Source: Candidatus Heimdallarchaeota archaeon
GTDB taxonomy: Archaea > Asgardarchaeota > Heimdallarchaeia > Heimdallarchaeales > Kariarchaeaceae
Length of the DNA stretch: 33,490 bases
Direction: 5' to 3'
NCBI GenBank assembly: GCA_026702845.1
Contig: JADCLS010000028.1
Coordinates: 1 to 33,490, forward strand
The stretch's first letter is position 1; every line of letters begins with the position of its first letter. The translations under genes and the position numbers were made by a program. The notes below the pieces were generated by a model. The model was not told the origin of the DNA, did not search any database, and was given only the letters and a program-made list of their open reading frames with translations. Shown in pieces: positions 32,907-33,490 of the stretch.

Positions 32907-33428
32907 TCAACACTGTCTTCTTCTTAATACGGGAATGAGGAAGAAACCAAATAGCACGCCGATTATCGCAAAACTAGTAGGCTCTGCAGTAGAACCTGGT
33001 GTACTAGATGAAGCATCAAGTGTGGTTGAAGGACCTGATGATGTAGTCTCAGGTGGAGAAGATATTATTGATGTTGTAGGTTCTGTTGATGTAGTTGTAT
33101 CAGTTGGAGTAGTAGTTGTATCAGTTGGAGTAGTAGTTACAGCTGGTTCATTGTAAATAGTTATGATCCTTTGCAAATACTTGTATGAATGACCATTGAA
33201 CGCTTCTAGGGTCAGGTTGTATTCACCATTCTCAAATAGGGTAGTATCGATGTAGAATGAAAAATTACCAATATCTAGCACCGCGGAATACAGGCTACCA
33301 TTTATGTAGATGCTGTAATTTGCTTGAAAATTGCTACTCACGTTGACTTGAACTGTACCTGAATATATGGTAGAATCGATCAAATCAATCTCTAAATCCC
33401 AAGTGATCACTATAACATTGGTGATCAT
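32907..33428 (-). CDS. C-terminal part of a Thr-rich, membrane-anchored surface protein (possibly truncated)
   Basis: 173 residues from an ATG near the window edge. Residues 1-95 form an Ig-like beta domain (YSIYINGSLYSAVLD, NGEYNLTLEAFNG) of the same style as those in the giant receptor. Residues 96-145 are a Thr/Ser/Pro stalk of the kind that is usually O-glycosylated. The end is a hydrophobic helix followed by RRRQC, a C-terminal anchor resembling archaeal sorting signals but without PGF. No signal peptide precedes the beta domain, and the frame is closed by a TAA about 33 bases upstream of the ATG. Either the gene was cut or frameshifted, or the true start is outside what can be judged here. 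Codon use in the stalk is repetitive (see the 21-base tandem repeat). Confidence 0.6.
   Translation of the reverse strand: MITNVIVITWDLEIDLIDSTIYSGTVQVNVSSNFQANYSIYINGSLYSAVLDIGNFSFYIDTTLFENGEYNLTLEAFNGHSYKYLQRIITIYNEPAVTTTPTDTTTTPTDTTTSTEPTTSIISSPPETTSSGPSTTLDASSSTPGSTAEPTSFAIIGVLFGFFLIPVLRRRQC
33091..33138 (-). repeat. 21-base tandem repeat in the Thr-rich stalk
   Basis: Two perfect copies (33091-33111 and 33112-33132) and a partial third of a 21-base unit, encoding PTDTTTT on the minus strand. Being a multiple of three it can change copy number without shifting the frame, so stalk length may vary between strains. Confidence 0.8.
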
Positions 33429-33490
33429 GAGGCTCAGTCCAATTTCATGTTGATATTTGAATTAGTAAATTTTAGAAATACACAGTAGTA

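Overview
The window looks archaeal, most likely an AT-rich Asgard (Heimdallarchaeia-like) genome. TATA-like boxes lie about 25-35 bases before many starts, and Shine-Dalgarno motifs are of the GGTGA type. TTG and GTG starts are common. The gene set mixes an F420-dependent luciferase-like oxidoreductase, a Csa3-like CARF-HTH protein and an AF1521-like macro domain with a eukaryote-type PP2C phosphatase and a TIR domain. The Asgard placement is inference; no rRNA or tRNA gene is present to test it.

Left part (1-13.2 kb): the 3' end of an unknown gene, a TPR protein, an M16 peptidase pair (one subunit with HxxEH, the partner without it), an unrecognised 315-residue protein, an MFS transporter abutting a convergent PP2C phosphatase, a VOC-fold protein and a membrane hybrid histidine kinase. 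A gene-poor stretch after the kinase holds two apparent relics of VOC genes. Then come a divergent winged-helix regulator/GNAT pair, an F420-type LLM oxidoreductase and a bacteriohemerythrin with all iron ligands.

Centre (13.5-25.3 kb): one 3938-residue gene fills 11.8 kb. It encodes a signal peptide, seven large modules (each a PKD-like WGDG domain followed by 25-residue DUF285/BspA-type repeats, about 60 in all), an FN3-like domain, four related Ig-like repeats, a fifth beta domain, one transmembrane helix and a cytoplasmic TIR domain. This is the order of parts seen in a Toll-like receptor, but built on an ectodomain type known from bacterial surface proteins. It is the most unusual object in the window.

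Right part (25.4-33.5 kb): a SnoaL-like protein, an M28 peptidase, an unrecognised polytopic membrane protein, a macro-domain protein convergent with a CARF-HTH regulator, a lipid-independent solute-binding protein and a partial Thr-rich surface protein. Two tiny paralogous lysine-rich genes (29 and 23 codons) have matching TATA and Shine-Dalgarno geometry and are each followed by hairpins and T-rich tracts.

TIR domains often make or break NAD-derived nucleotides, macro domains bind ADP-ribose and CARF domains bind cyclic oligonucleotides. The right half could therefore contain linked nucleotide signalling, but the genes are kilobases apart and in separate units, so this is only a hypothesis.
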